A stretch of DNA of 8,260 bases from Chloroflexota bacterium (GCA_016210375.1 JACQUH010000180.1:1-8260), one strand, 5' to 3'. Numbered from the stretch's first letter, positions 1 through 6,951 are shown. Translations and numbers: made by a program. Notes: generated by a model not told the origin, from the letters alone.

Positions 1-222
1 GACCTAGCCCCTCTGGCTCCCCCTTCCCCTAGCGGAAGGGGGAGAAGATTGGTTTGGATCGGTGTGATGCGGCAAGGCCGCATCACACCGATTCCTCAAA
101 TACTAGTCCCCCTCTCCGTTGCGGAGAGGGGGACTACAGGGGGAGAGGTCGGATCTCACTGGCAACGTATTTGTTCAATGATCTTCAGGGGGCGGTGCCA
201 AAGCGACTTTTGAGATGGTTAC
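1..222. repeat. MITE-like hairpin repeat, copy 1 (core plus right shell)
   Basis: The core spans 1-150 and begins GACCTAGCCCC and ends GGGGGAGAGGTC, which are imperfect inverted ends. It contains three hairpins: 17-27 with 34-44 (11 bp); 56-73 with 77-94 (18 positions, 3-base loop AAG, core GATGCGGC/GCCGCATC); and 104-118 with 122-136 (15 bp). The flank 151-222 aligns over its whole length with 7191-7263 of copy 3 and ends TTGAGATGGTTAC, the outer shell end. The left shell would lie outside the window. No transposase is present, so this looks like a non-autonomous element. The family name is not known to me. Confidence 0.85.
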
Positions 223-346
223 TAAGAGCGATGTCCCTGCCGCGTGGCAACCCCCGCTCCCGAGGAGTATCGCTGCCAGCGCTTACCTCTGCGCCGGGGC
301 TGTTGCAGCAGCTCTATGCGGGTGGGGAGAGCGCCTTCCTAAAACT
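223..346. other. Short non-coding stretch downstream of permease C
   Basis: I see no gene, tRNA or terminator with a T-run between the end of repeat copy 1 and the permease C stop codon. Open frames here have no credible start or ribosome binding site. No ATPase gene begins here, although one is the usual next gene after a DppC-type permease. Confidence 0.5.
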
Positions 347-1255
347 CTATGGCGGCCTACCGCCGCGCAATCTAGGATCAAGGACATCTCGCAGAGCGTC
401 ACCAAACATGTTGGCGCTGAACACAACGAGCGTTAATACTAGACCGGGGAAAATGGACATCCATGGCGCCCGCATCATGTATTGCATGCCGCTACTCGCT
501 AACATTCCTCCCCAGGTAGGATTGGGAGGAGGTATTCCGTATCCCAGGAAACTTAATGACGCTTCCGAGAGAATTGCCGATCCTAGATGCAGTGTGGCCA
601 ATACCAAGAGGGTAGGAATCGTATTCGGAAGAATATGGAAGACGAAGATCCGTTGCCGCGTTGATCCAAGGGCATACGCGGCATCAACGAATTGCTGTTG
701 CCTGATAGAAATGCTCACGGAGCGGACGAGGCGAGAGCTATTGATTCCTATGGAAACCCCTAGAACAACGACGATAGTGACGAAGCCGGGCGCAAGGACC
801 GCGGAAAGCACCAACACAACAACGAGGAACGGCATGGACATCCACGCATCCACAAAGCGTTGGAACGCGGCGTCAATCCAGCCTCCGACGTATCCAGGCA
901 CCCCACCGGCCAGGGTAGAGACAACCGTGCTAATGAGAACGACAATTAAACCGGCTGGCATTGAGACCCTGGCCCCGTAGACGACCCGAGAAAACACGTC
1001 GCGGCCGAAATTATCCGTCCCGAAGTAGTGCAGCAGGCTTGGGCCCTGGTACACATCACGCAGGCGCACCTGCGTGGGTCCATACGCAGTGATGAGGGCA
1101 GGAAACAGGGCGGCAAAAAGCATAATGAGCAACACCAGGCCGCTAAAGGTACCCACGGGTTTATGCCTTGCAAACCTGGTTAGGCTGGCAAACGCCCCTT
1201 TGCTCCACCGAAGCGCACGTCTTCTGCCGCTGAATACTTCCGCTGTACGTTCCAT
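347..1255 (-). CDS. ABC transporter permease, DppC/OppC type
   Basis: This is an inner-membrane permease (302 aa) of the peptide/nickel importer family; with permease B it would form the translocation pore. The family signature GTDNFGRDVFSRVVYGARVS lies at residues 79-98. The EAA-type loop that docks the ATPase is at about 188-217 (DAAYALGSTRQRIFVFHILP), and EASLSFLGYG is at 231-240. Several hydrophobic segments are evident: about 37-57, 100-120, 142-170, 212-230 and 268-285. I place the start at the ATG at 1255, because AAAGG sits five bases upstream; a GTG six bases earlier would lie inside that Shine-Dalgarno. The C-terminus DVLDPRLRG is typical and complete. It follows permease B by 40 bp, so the two are surely co-transcribed. 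The substrate cannot be read from the sequence. Confidence 0.95.
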   Translation of the reverse strand: MERTAEVFSGRRRALRWSKGAFASLTRFARHKPVGTFSGLVLLIMLFAALFPALITAYGPTQVRLRDVYQGPSLLHYFGTDNFGRDVFSRVVYGARVSMPAGLIVVLISTVVSTLAGGVPGYVGGWIDAAFQRFVDAWMSMPFLVVVLVLSAVLAPGFVTIVVVLGVSIGINSSRLVRSVSISIRQQQFVDAAYALGSTRQRIFVFHILPNTIPTLLVLATLHLGSAILSEASLSFLGYGIPPPNPTWGGMLASSGMQYMMRAPWMSIFPGLVLTLVVFSANMFGDALRDVLDPRLRGGRPP

Positions 1256-1295
1256 AGTCACCTTTGCAGAGGAGCCGAATCAAAGGGCGCTGTAA

Positions 1296-2261
1296 CTAGT
1301 TATTTGCGTATTTCACCCGGGGATCTATGACGGCGTAGCTGAGGTCTACCAGCAGGTTAACCACCAGAACAAAGGAAGCCGCCAAAATGACGATGCCCTG
1401 GATCATAGGGTAATCCCTGCGGCCTAACGCATCTTCAACAAGCAGGCGGCCCATGCCAGGAAGGCCGAAGATAACCTCCATGATTATCGCCCCGCCAATG
1501 ATATGGGCCACCTGGAGACCGATGATGGTAGCTACCGGGATCAGGGCGTTGCGGAGGGCGTGACGCAATACTACTACCCTCGTTGCCAGCCCTTTTGCAT
1601 AGGCAACCCGAATGTAATCCTGCCGCATGGTTTCCAGAAACAAGGTCCTGGTGATGCGCATGAGCCCCGCCCCTGTATGGGAGGCAATGATGAGAGCAGG
1701 AATGACAAACTGGAGAAGATGCTTCCCGGGACTCTCGGCAAAAGAGGTGAAAACTACCGAACGTGGTGACCACCCGAACCACAAAGCAGGGAGCAGCAAG
1801 ACGAGAACTCCTATCCAAAAGATAGGCGTCGCCAGCAACATGATCGCGGAGGAGCGGGCCACATAATCCACCCACGAATCCTGGCGGAGGGCAGATAGTA
1901 CGCCAAGGGACACTCCCGCTACCGCTGCCAAGGCTATTGCCAGCACAGCCAACTCTATGGTCACGGGCAGCCGGTACAGTATTGAGTCTGTAACAGGACG
2001 GCCGGTCCAGAGAGAAGTCCCCAGGTTACCCCGGGGGATACCGCTCATGAATTCCCAGTATTGCTTATACAGCGGTTCGTCAAGCCCCAAGCGATGGCGC
2101 AAGTCGCTGATGTCATGATCAGAGATAGTTCCGCCTTCCTGCCCCAACATGATTGTTGCCACATCGCCTGGCAGGAAGCGTGTGGCGAAGAAGATGATCA
2201 GGCTGACGCCGATAATAGTCGGAATCATCAGCATCAGTCGGCGCACGATGTATCCACGCAT
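1296..2261 (-). CDS. ABC transporter permease, DppB/OppB type
   Basis: This is an inner-membrane permease (321 aa), the usual partner of the DppC-type protein downstream. The N-terminus MRGYIVRRLMLMIPTIIGVS is the classic first helix of DppB/OppB proteins, followed by the FLPGD motif at 29-33. The EAA loop lies at 215-243 (YIRVAYAKGLATRVVVLRHA), and the C-terminus LSYAVIDPRVKYANN is family-like. An upstream TTG at 2318 would add 19 residues, but they lack family character. The ATG at 2261 starts the conserved sequence and has AGAGG about ten bases upstream, so I use it. A gap of 425 bp separates it from the binding protein gene, unusual inside such an operon, and the gap contains strong hairpins. 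Expression may therefore be lower than for the binding protein. Confidence 0.95.
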   Translation of the reverse strand: MRGYIVRRLMLMIPTIIGVSLIIFFATRFLPGDVATIMLGQEGGTISDHDISDLRHRLGLDEPLYKQYWEFMSGIPRGNLGTSLWTGRPVTDSILYRLPVTIELAVLAIALAAVAGVSLGVLSALRQDSWVDYVARSSAIMLLATPIFWIGVLVLLLPALWFGWSPRSVVFTSFAESPGKHLLQFVIPALIIASHTGAGLMRITRTLFLETMRQDYIRVAYAKGLATRVVVLRHALRNALIPVATIIGLQVAHIIGGAIIMEVIFGLPGMGRLLVEDALGRRDYPMIQGIVILAASFVLVVNLLVDLSYAVIDPRVKYANN

Positions 2262-2327
2262 GGGTGAAGCGCCTCTTCGCTCTAGATGTGCCCTAGCGCT
2301 TTTGAGCTGTACAAGCAACCCCCGGGT

Positions 2328-2497
2328 CTATCCATGGGAGGCCACTGAGTGGTACACGGAAGGCCGCTCGGTAAAAACAGCCCGGTAATCGTTCGTGTGC
2401 AGAAGGCGCTCGCGTTCGTTGTCGCCCAGGCCACAGTACGCCGATTTTACTTGGCCAGTCTGGAAGCTTCTCCCAACAGCGTCTCCGCTTCGGCAAA
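2328..2497 (-). pseudogene. Possible gene remnant, amidohydrolase-like C-terminus
   Basis: One frame is open from the edge of the hairpin at 2498 down to a TAG at 2328-2330, about 56 codons with no start codon. Part of the translation, AYCGLGDNERERLLHTNDY, resembles the last helices of amidohydrolase-2 family proteins (pattern: leu-x-asp-x-glu-arg-x-x-leu-x-x-x-asn). A second frame over 2449-2497 reads EFAEAETLLGEASRLAK and then stops, which could fit a frameshifted relic. The resemblance is by eye and short, so it may be chance. It has no upstream part: the coding-like sequence is cut off exactly at the hairpin. Confidence 0.25.
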
Positions 2498-2539
2498 CTC
2501 AGTCCTTCTCTCCCCTGGCCAAGGGAGAGAAGGACTGAG
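2498..2539. other. Strong inverted repeat, 17-bp stem
   Basis: Arms 2498-2514 (CTCAGTCCTTCTCTCCC) and 2523-2539 are perfect reverse complements around an 8-base loop that contains TGGCCA. It lies between the binding-protein stop and permease B. No T-run follows on either strand, so it is not a canonical intrinsic terminator. It could be an mRNA stabiliser, a partial attenuator or a diverged member of the repeat family. A competing pairing CTGAGG/CCTCAG (2535-2540 with 2555-2560) overlaps its right arm. Confidence 0.8.
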
Positions 2540-2567
2540 GAAACCCGTGGATGCCCTCAGCCTCACC

Positions 2568-2599
2568 GACCAGAGTCCCCATCAAACGGGACTCTGGTC
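2568..2599. other. Inverted repeat, 12-bp stem
   Basis: Arms GACCAGAGTCCC (2568-2579) and GGGACTCTGGTC (2588-2599) pair perfectly around an 8-base loop. On the minus strand this is the first strong hairpin after the binding-protein stop, about 90 bases downstream. It may protect the 3' end of the binding-protein mRNA or reduce read-through into the permeases. No T-tract follows it. Confidence 0.75.
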
Positions 2600-2686
2600 T
2601 TCCATCGGCGGATTTTGGGGTAGCTTGACCTATCGTTTGACAACAACGGAGATGAACCTATTCTGGCTGGCAGGGCTCTTGTGTGC
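2600..2686. other. Spacer after the binding-protein gene
   Basis: This short stretch between the 2568-2599 hairpin and the binding-protein stop codon shows no gene, repeat or terminator that I can support. Confidence 0.4.
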
Positions 2687-4390
2687 TTACTTGTCCAGCC
2701 AAAGATAGGTAAACCACCCGTCATTCCAGCCGATGCGGACACTGAAGTCCTTCACCCACGGCTGAACCGCAGTAAACGAATTGCCCGAAGGAGCGTGCAT
2801 AACCCACATACCGTCAGCTACTTGGGTTTGGATATCGCGAACAAGGGCAAGCCGTTGCCCCTTATCAGGGGTGAGCCGTGCCTTTTCCACCAGTGCAGCT
2901 AGCTCTCTGCCCTTGGGGTCGTCGGCGGGCAGGTATGCCTTATCGTCGCCCACGAATTTAGACTTGTCGGAGAGGAGCTCCCAATAATAGGTCCTGACAT
3001 CTGGCCTGCCCAGTCCCACGGCTTTTATGCCCCCCGATGGAATCGGCGATGCCAGATAAGCGGCGTATTCAATGAGTTTAAGGTCCAGGGTCACGCCGAT
3101 ATCGCTCCACATCGCCTGGAGTAACTCTCCCTGTCGCCGCGTTGAGTCGCTTTGCGCGTTGGACAGGTAGGGTATCGTGACACCGCTGCCGTAGCCTGCG
3201 TCCTTCAAGAGCTGGCGTGCGCGCGCCGGATCATACTTGTACCACTGTTGCAGGTCCGTGGGCAGCTTCTCTATGGGCACGCTCCATTCGCTGAAAATTG
3301 GAGGGATTTCCACAAAGGCCTGGCCCTTCCCGCTATACTGAGAGTCAATCCAACTCTGTCTATCCAGGGCAAGGTTCAACGCCCTGCGCACCCTAACATC
3401 GTTGAGCGGTGGCCGGTGAAGGTCCATCCGAATCGGGATCGTGCTGATAGGCGCTTGCTCCACAATGGTCCCCTGCGGGACACGCGACTTAACCGTTTCC
3501 ACGTCGCTGAAATCTATACCCCGCCAATCTAGCTGACCGGTGAGATACAAGGCTAGTGTCACGCTGGGATCAGTGCTATGAACGTACCGTATTTGGTCAA
3601 TCAAGGGAAACCCGGGCTCAATAGTGTAAGCGTCATTCCGCTCCATGAGAGTATGTGATGCCTCTACTGCCTCCTTACCCTTGAAGGGGCCGCATCCAAC
3701 GGCGTTCTGAATCCCAGTAGTCTTTCCCCAGCCATCCGGTGTGGGGTCAAGATACTCCTTGAACAGGACCACGTTGTTTTGCCCCGTCAGATTCTCCATA
3801 AAGTCAGCGTCAGACTCTTTCAAGTTATAAATGATAGTGTAGGGATCCGGCGTTTCCACGGTGTCAATGGCAATAAAGAAAGCCAGTCGTACCGACTTGA
3901 CTGCCACCATGCGGTCGTGGTTCCACTTGTAATCTTCCGACGTAACCTCCCGCCCGTTGGGGAGCTTCACGCCCCGCCGCAGATGGAAGACCAGTTTGGT
4001 GGGGCTTTCAAATGCCCACTCAGTGGCGGCGTCAGGGATAAAGTTGGTAGCCCCTGGGTCTGCCGAGGGGCGCTCGTCCCACTTGGCAAGCTTGCACCCA
4101 GAGACGTTGAATATGCGAGAGGTTGCGGCTGACCGAGTCTTTTGGGGGTCCCAGCCAGGCAAGGCGCCGCTTGACACGCTCACTATGCCCCCACGCTTTA
4201 CGGTTTTGACTGTAGGCGTTGGCGTGCTGGTAGGCTTAGGTGTGGCGATGGGAGCAGTGGTGGGAGTAGCGGCTTGACTAACAGGAGTGGCGGTCGCTGG
4301 CGGCGCTTCTGCGGTCCCACATGCAATAGATACTGCCGAGAACACTAGCAGAGCCACCCCAAGACGAATTCCATTCATGATTCGTTTCAT
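2687..4390 (-). CDS. ABC transporter substrate-binding lipoprotein, SBP_bac_5 family
   Basis: This is an extracytoplasmic solute-binding protein (567 aa), normal length for the peptide/nickel family. A short basic N-terminus (MKRIMNGIR) and a hydrophobic stretch lead to Cys24, the likely lipidated residue, although the lipobox SIAC is not a perfect match. Residues 25-60 form a Thr/Pro/Ala-rich linker. The mature domain shows FHLRRGVKLPNG (135-146), VGCGPF (231-236, GTGPF in many relatives), PPLNDVRVRRALNLALDR (327-344) and YDPARARQLLKDAGY (386-400), all hallmarks of SBP_bac_5. I choose the ATG at 4390 because AGAGGTGG lies just upstream; the longer GTG start at 4399 falls inside that site. 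It has its own promoter and is followed by two permeases, which marks an importer. The substrate is unknown: this family binds peptides, sugars, nickel and others. Confidence 0.95.
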   Translation of the reverse strand: MKRIMNGIRLGVALLVFSAVSIACGTAEAPPATATPVSQAATPTTAPIATPKPTSTPTPTVKTVKRGGIVSVSSGALPGWDPQKTRSAATSRIFNVSGCKLAKWDERPSADPGATNFIPDAATEWAFESPTKLVFHLRRGVKLPNGREVTSEDYKWNHDRMVAVKSVRLAFFIAIDTVETPDPYTIIYNLKESDADFMENLTGQNNVVLFKEYLDPTPDGWGKTTGIQNAVGCGPFKGKEAVEASHTLMERNDAYTIEPGFPLIDQIRYVHSTDPSVTLALYLTGQLDWRGIDFSDVETVKSRVPQGTIVEQAPISTIPIRMDLHRPPLNDVRVRRALNLALDRQSWIDSQYSGKGQAFVEIPPIFSEWSVPIEKLPTDLQQWYKYDPARARQLLKDAGYGSGVTIPYLSNAQSDSTRRQGELLQAMWSDIGVTLDLKLIEYAAYLASPIPSGGIKAVGLGRPDVRTYYWELLSDKSKFVGDDKAYLPADDPKGRELAALVEKARLTPDKGQRLALVRDIQTQVADGMWVMHAPSGNSFTAVQPWVKDFSVRIGWNDGWFTYLWLDK

Positions 4391-4395
4391 AGTAT

Positions 4396-4403
4396 CCACC
4401 TCT
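4396..4403 (-). promoter_or_regulatory. Ribosome binding site deciding the start of the binding protein
   Basis: The minus strand reads AGAGGTGG here, about six bases before the ATG at 4390. The alternative GTG (4397-4399) is part of the site itself, so the shorter protein is preferred. Confidence 0.75.
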
Positions 4404-4464
4404 GTTCGTTCAAATACTCATGTTAACAGAAAGTTAGCGGAAAGGACGCCATCGGAGTTGACAG

Positions 4465-4492
4465 CTTATAGCATGTGCGGACTCCTTGTCAA
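4465..4492 (-). promoter_or_regulatory. Sigma-70-type promoter with extended -10, upstream of the binding protein
   Basis: On the minus strand a perfect -35 TTGACA (4487-4492) is followed after 16 bases by TATAAG (4465-4470), preceded by TGC, which is an extended -10. Transcription should begin near 4458, giving a leader of about 68 bases before the ATG at 4390. The TTGACA is also one half of an inverted pair TTGACA...TGTCAA at 4458-4463 and 4487-4492, bracketing the -10. This promoter makes the transporter independent of the lut operon. No experimental support is available. Confidence 0.65.
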
Positions 4493-4576
4493 TAGCCGTT
4501 GGTTGGTGTTCAAGCTTCACGTCTTTGGTCTCCACGGGCACTCGTATGCCTATTCAATCTCCTCTCTCTCTCTGCT

Positions 4577-4601
4577 GGGGAGGGAGTCAGGGGGTCAGGT
4601 C
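4577..4601 (-). repeat. Remnant of a repeat-core end overlapping the lutC stop
   Basis: Read on the minus strand from 4601, the sequence GACCTGACCCCCTGACTCCC matches the left end of the core in copy 3 (GACCTAACCCCCTCAGCCTC) with few differences. A purine/pyrimidine-biased tract of CT repeats follows at 4560-4575. The rest of the element is not recognisable. The lutC stop codon TGA (4595-4597) lies inside the match. Confidence 0.5.
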
Positions 4602-5323
4602 TCTACAATCACCATACGCACCTCCACCGGGCCGTGGACGCCCACAACCAGCGTCTGCTCTATGTCCGCCGTCCTGCTGGGGCCGCTGATCAGGCTCAGG
4701 TAGCTCCCCATGTCGCCCTCTCTCTCCAGGAGCGCCATGCGCCGCAGGGCAAAGAGGTCGTCCAGGCTCTCGTACACCTGGTGAGGCTCCACGATGGCCA
4801 CGTGGACCGGTGGCAGCAGCGGCGCTCTACGGCTGACCCCCGGGCGCGCGGCCAGGACGACGCTGCCCGTCTCGGCCACGGCGTAGTCCACACCCGTGAC
4901 GCCCAGGTCGGCTTGAGCCACCGTCACCCGGAGCTGCTCGCGGCTGGCGCCAGAGGAGGCCGCGTCCACCGATACCCGGACCCCATGGCCGCGCAGGGCG
5001 GCGTCCAGGGGAAGGCGCAGGAAGACCGGGTGGGCAGAGCGCACCACGCTGCGAGCGCCTTTCTCTATGGCCAGGGCCAGGATGTAGCCTACGGCCTCCT
5101 GGGCGGAGGGAGCGCGATAGACCTTCCACCCCTGAAGCGCCGCCACATCCGCCAGGCGGGCGATGAGCTGCGCCCGTTTGGCTTCGGCCCGGGCCTCAAT
5201 GGTCACGGCCCTCTGGCGCTGGTCCTCCCGGCGCAGCTTCAGGGGAAGGTAGTCCGGCGGGGGCGCGCCCTCGGGCCTGCCCAGGGCGTCCCGCACCCTT
5301 TTCAGGAACTCTTCTTGCTTCAT
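4595..5323 (-). CDS. lutC: Lactate utilization protein C (LUD domain)
   Basis: LutC (242 aa) is the LUD-domain subunit of the LutABC complex, which oxidises L-lactate to pyruvate in the cytoplasm. Its length matches the family, about 240 aa. The key signature ADLGVTGVDYAVAETGS is at 138-154, followed by PPVHVAIVEPHQVYESLDDL at 171-190 and the C-terminal SGPSRTADIEQTLVVGVHGP at 213-232, all characteristic of LutC/YkgG proteins. There are no cysteine clusters, as expected. The ATG at 5323 begins MKQEEFLKRVRDALGR, a normal LutC N-terminus; its ribosome binding site is weak, and the region upstream is repeat sequence. It is the last gene of lutA-lutB-lutC. Its last codons and stop (GAG ACC TGA) coincide with a repeat-end remnant. 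Confidence 0.95.
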   Translation of the reverse strand: MKQEEFLKRVRDALGRPEGAPPPDYLPLKLRREDQRQRAVTIEARAEAKRAQLIARLADVAALQGWKVYRAPSAQEAVGYILALAIEKGARSVVRSAHPVFLRLPLDAALRGHGVRVSVDAASSGASREQLRVTVAQADLGVTGVDYAVAETGSVVLAARPGVSRRAPLLPPVHVAIVEPHQVYESLDDLFALRRMALLEREGDMGSYLSLISGPSRTADIEQTLVVGVHGPVEVRMVIVET

Positions 5324-5331
5324 GGAAGTCC

Positions 5332-5481
5332 AACCTAACCCTATCTTCTCCCTCTTTCCGCACGGGAAGGGGAAGAAGATAGGGTTGAATAGGCGTGATG
5401 CGACAAAGCCGCATCATACCCATTCCTTATTCTCCCGTTCCCCTCGCCCTTTGGGAGAGGGGGACTACAGGGGGAGATGTC
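5332..5481. repeat. MITE-like hairpin repeat, copy 2 (core only)
   Basis: This copy fills the lutB-lutC gap and enters lutB. It starts ACCTAACCC and ends GGGGGAGATGTC, like the core ends of copy 1. Its first hairpin is long: AACCCTATCTTCT (5337-5349) pairs perfectly with 5374-5386, and the pairing continues inward with small defects. The second stem (5387-5404 with 5408-5425, loop AAA) is the family's central hairpin with the conserved GATGCG/CGCATC. The third pairs CCCCTCGCCC with GGGAGAGGGG around TTT. The outer shell seen in copies 1 and 3 is absent. Confidence 0.85.
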
Positions 5482-6905
5482 CGCAGATCCTTCTCCCATA
5501 TCTCATGGAACGAGCGCTCTGGCAGAGCCGGCAGGTCCCGCTTCCGGGTCCAGCGAGAGAGGGGCGGCAGGTGCAGCCGCCGGATGTGCCCGCCCCGGGC
5601 GAAGGGGCGCTGGACGAAGAGGGCGACCCGCCGCGCCCTCGCCATCGCCTGCTCCGAGGCCATCACCCGGCCCCAGAGCCGGAACCCCAGGCCCTCGTAC
5701 CAGGAGGCCTTGCGCTGGGCCGGCGGCCCCTCGGCGACCCGATGTCGCAGCGTCAGCAACATGCGGGGTATGTCTATCTTCAAGGGGCATACGTCCCGGC
5801 AGGCTCCGCACAGGGTGGAGGCGAAGGGCAGGTCCCTGGCCTTGGGCAGGCCCACCATGACGGGCGTGACCACCGCGCCGATGGGGCCAGGGTACACCCA
5901 CCCGTAGGCGTGGCCGCCCACCTTGCGGTACACGGGGCAGATGTTGAGGCAGGCCGCGCATCGGATGCAGTAGAGGGCCTCCCGCAGATCTGGGTCCGCT
6001 AGTAACCGGCCCCGGCCATTGTCCAATATCACCAGGTGGAACTGCTCGGGGCCGTCCTCGTCGGCGGCGCGGCGCGGGCCAGAGACCAGGGTGAAGTAGC
6101 TGGTGGCGCGCTGGCCCGTGGCTGCCCGGGGCAAAAGCCGGTAAAAGACCCCCAGGTCCTCCAGGGCGGGGACGACCTTCTCCATGCCCATGACGGCCAC
6201 ATGGATGCGGGGGAGCGAGGTGCTCATGCGGCCGTTCCCCTCGTTGGTGACGATGCACACGGTGCCCGTCTCTGCCACGGCGAAGTTGACGCCGCTGATG
6301 CCCATGTCCGCCTGGAGGAACTTCTGGCGAAGAGTCTCCCGGGCCGTCCGGGTCAGGGAGGGGATGTCGGCCCTCTCCAGGGCGCCTAGCTTCCGTTGAA
6401 AGAGCGCGGCCACCTCCTCCTTGCTCTTGTGGATGGCGGGGGCCACGATGTGGAAAGGCGTCTCGCCGGCGAGCTGGATGATGTACTCCCCCAGGTCCGT
6501 CTCCACCGTTTCCACGCCCGCCGACTCCAGGACGCGGTTCAGGGCCATCTCCTCGGAGACCATGCTCTTGCCCTTGACGACCAGCTTCACGCCATTGCGG
6601 TGGGCAATCTCCAGGACGGTGGCGGTGGCCTCCTGGGCGTCCTTGGCGAAGTGGACAGAGCCGCCGTTGCGCCGGACGTTTTCCGCCAGCAGGGCCAGGT
6701 AGGAGTCCAGGTGTTCCAGAGTGTGGCGTTTGATCTCCCGTGCGCGGTCCCGCAGGTGCTCCCAGTCCTCTGGCGTGATCTCACCGATGGCGTGCTGGCG
6801 GGCCTGGTCAAAGCCTGTCTTCAAGCCGGCCAGGGCAGCCTGCACCTGGGGGTTGGCCAGGGCCTGGGCGGCTAGCTTGGGGAACTGTTGTGTGTGTGGC
6901 TGCAT
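5427..6905 (-). CDS. lutB: Lactate utilization protein B, iron-sulfur subunit
   Basis: LutB (492 aa) carries an N-terminal LUD domain and a C-terminal ferredoxin-like part, and should pass electrons from lactate oxidation. The LUD signature ADMGISGVNFAVAETGTVCI lies at 199-218 and PRIHVAVMGMEKVVPALEDL at 232-251. The first Fe-S motif is CIRCAACLNIC (Cys313, 316, 319, 323) and the second CGACRDVC (Cys366, 369, 373), followed by PLKIDIP. The ATG at 6905 (MQPHTQQFPK) gives a normal N-terminus but has no clear Shine-Dalgarno; TATAAC at 6912-6917 would place a transcription start at or next to the ATG, but no -35 is convincing. A 14-position hairpin lies just upstream. The last 17 residues, TSPPVVPLSQRARGTGE, are encoded by repeat copy 2 and are probably not an ancestral part of the protein. 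Confidence 0.95.
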   Translation of the reverse strand: MQPHTQQFPKLAAQALANPQVQAALAGLKTGFDQARQHAIGEITPEDWEHLRDRAREIKRHTLEHLDSYLALLAENVRRNGGSVHFAKDAQEATATVLEIAHRNGVKLVVKGKSMVSEEMALNRVLESAGVETVETDLGEYIIQLAGETPFHIVAPAIHKSKEEVAALFQRKLGALERADIPSLTRTARETLRQKFLQADMGISGVNFAVAETGTVCIVTNEGNGRMSTSLPRIHVAVMGMEKVVPALEDLGVFYRLLPRAATGQRATSYFTLVSGPRRAADEDGPEQFHLVILDNGRGRLLADPDLREALYCIRCAACLNICPVYRKVGGHAYGWVYPGPIGAVVTPVMVGLPKARDLPFASTLCGACRDVCPLKIDIPRMLLTLRHRVAEGPPAQRKASWYEGLGFRLWGRVMASEQAMARARRVALFVQRPFARGGHIRRLHLPPLSRWTRKRDLPALPERSFHEIWEKDLRTSPPVVPLSQRARGTGE

Positions 6906-6918
6906 GAAATTGTTATAG

Positions 6919-6951
6919 GTAACCGGGCGCGGCGAAACCGTGCCCAGTTAC
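6919..6951 (-). promoter_or_regulatory. Hairpin immediately upstream of lutB
   Basis: On the minus strand, GTAACTGGGCACGG (6951-6938) faces CCGCGCCCGGTTAC (6932-6919) around a 5-base loop TTTCG. Twelve pairs are Watson-Crick, one is G-U and one is A-C. It ends 13 bases before the lutB ATG and lies outside the neighbouring repeat. It could be an operator, an mRNA processing site or a translation-control structure; nothing in the sequence decides between these. Confidence 0.6.

Noticed and set aside
54..980. Long plus-strand open frame of 308 codons
   Set aside because: It begins inside the repeat hairpin and runs antisense to permease C; the translation has no family features.
2262..2318. TTG start adding 19 residues to permease B
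   Set aside because: The added residues are not family-like, and the ATG at 2261 begins the typical first membrane helix.
2293..2496. Minus-strand open frame of 67 codons in the transporter gap
   Set aside because: Trp/Arg/Pro-rich translation without family resemblance; a neighbouring frame looks more coding-like.
2498..2599. Rho-independent terminators
   Set aside because: Strong stems but no T-run on either strand immediately after them.
4499..5338. Plus-strand open frame of 279 codons
   Set aside because: Antisense shadow of lutC, caused by high GC; composition is Gly/Ala/Arg/His-rich without motifs.
5322..6002. Plus-strand open frame of 226 codons
   Set aside because: Runs through repeat copy 2 and antisense to lutB; no domain or ribosome binding site.
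6912..6940. Confident leaderless promoter for lutB
   Set aside because: TATAAC is well placed, but the bases 16-18 upstream (near CGGTTT) are a poor -35, so it is only mentioned as a possibility.
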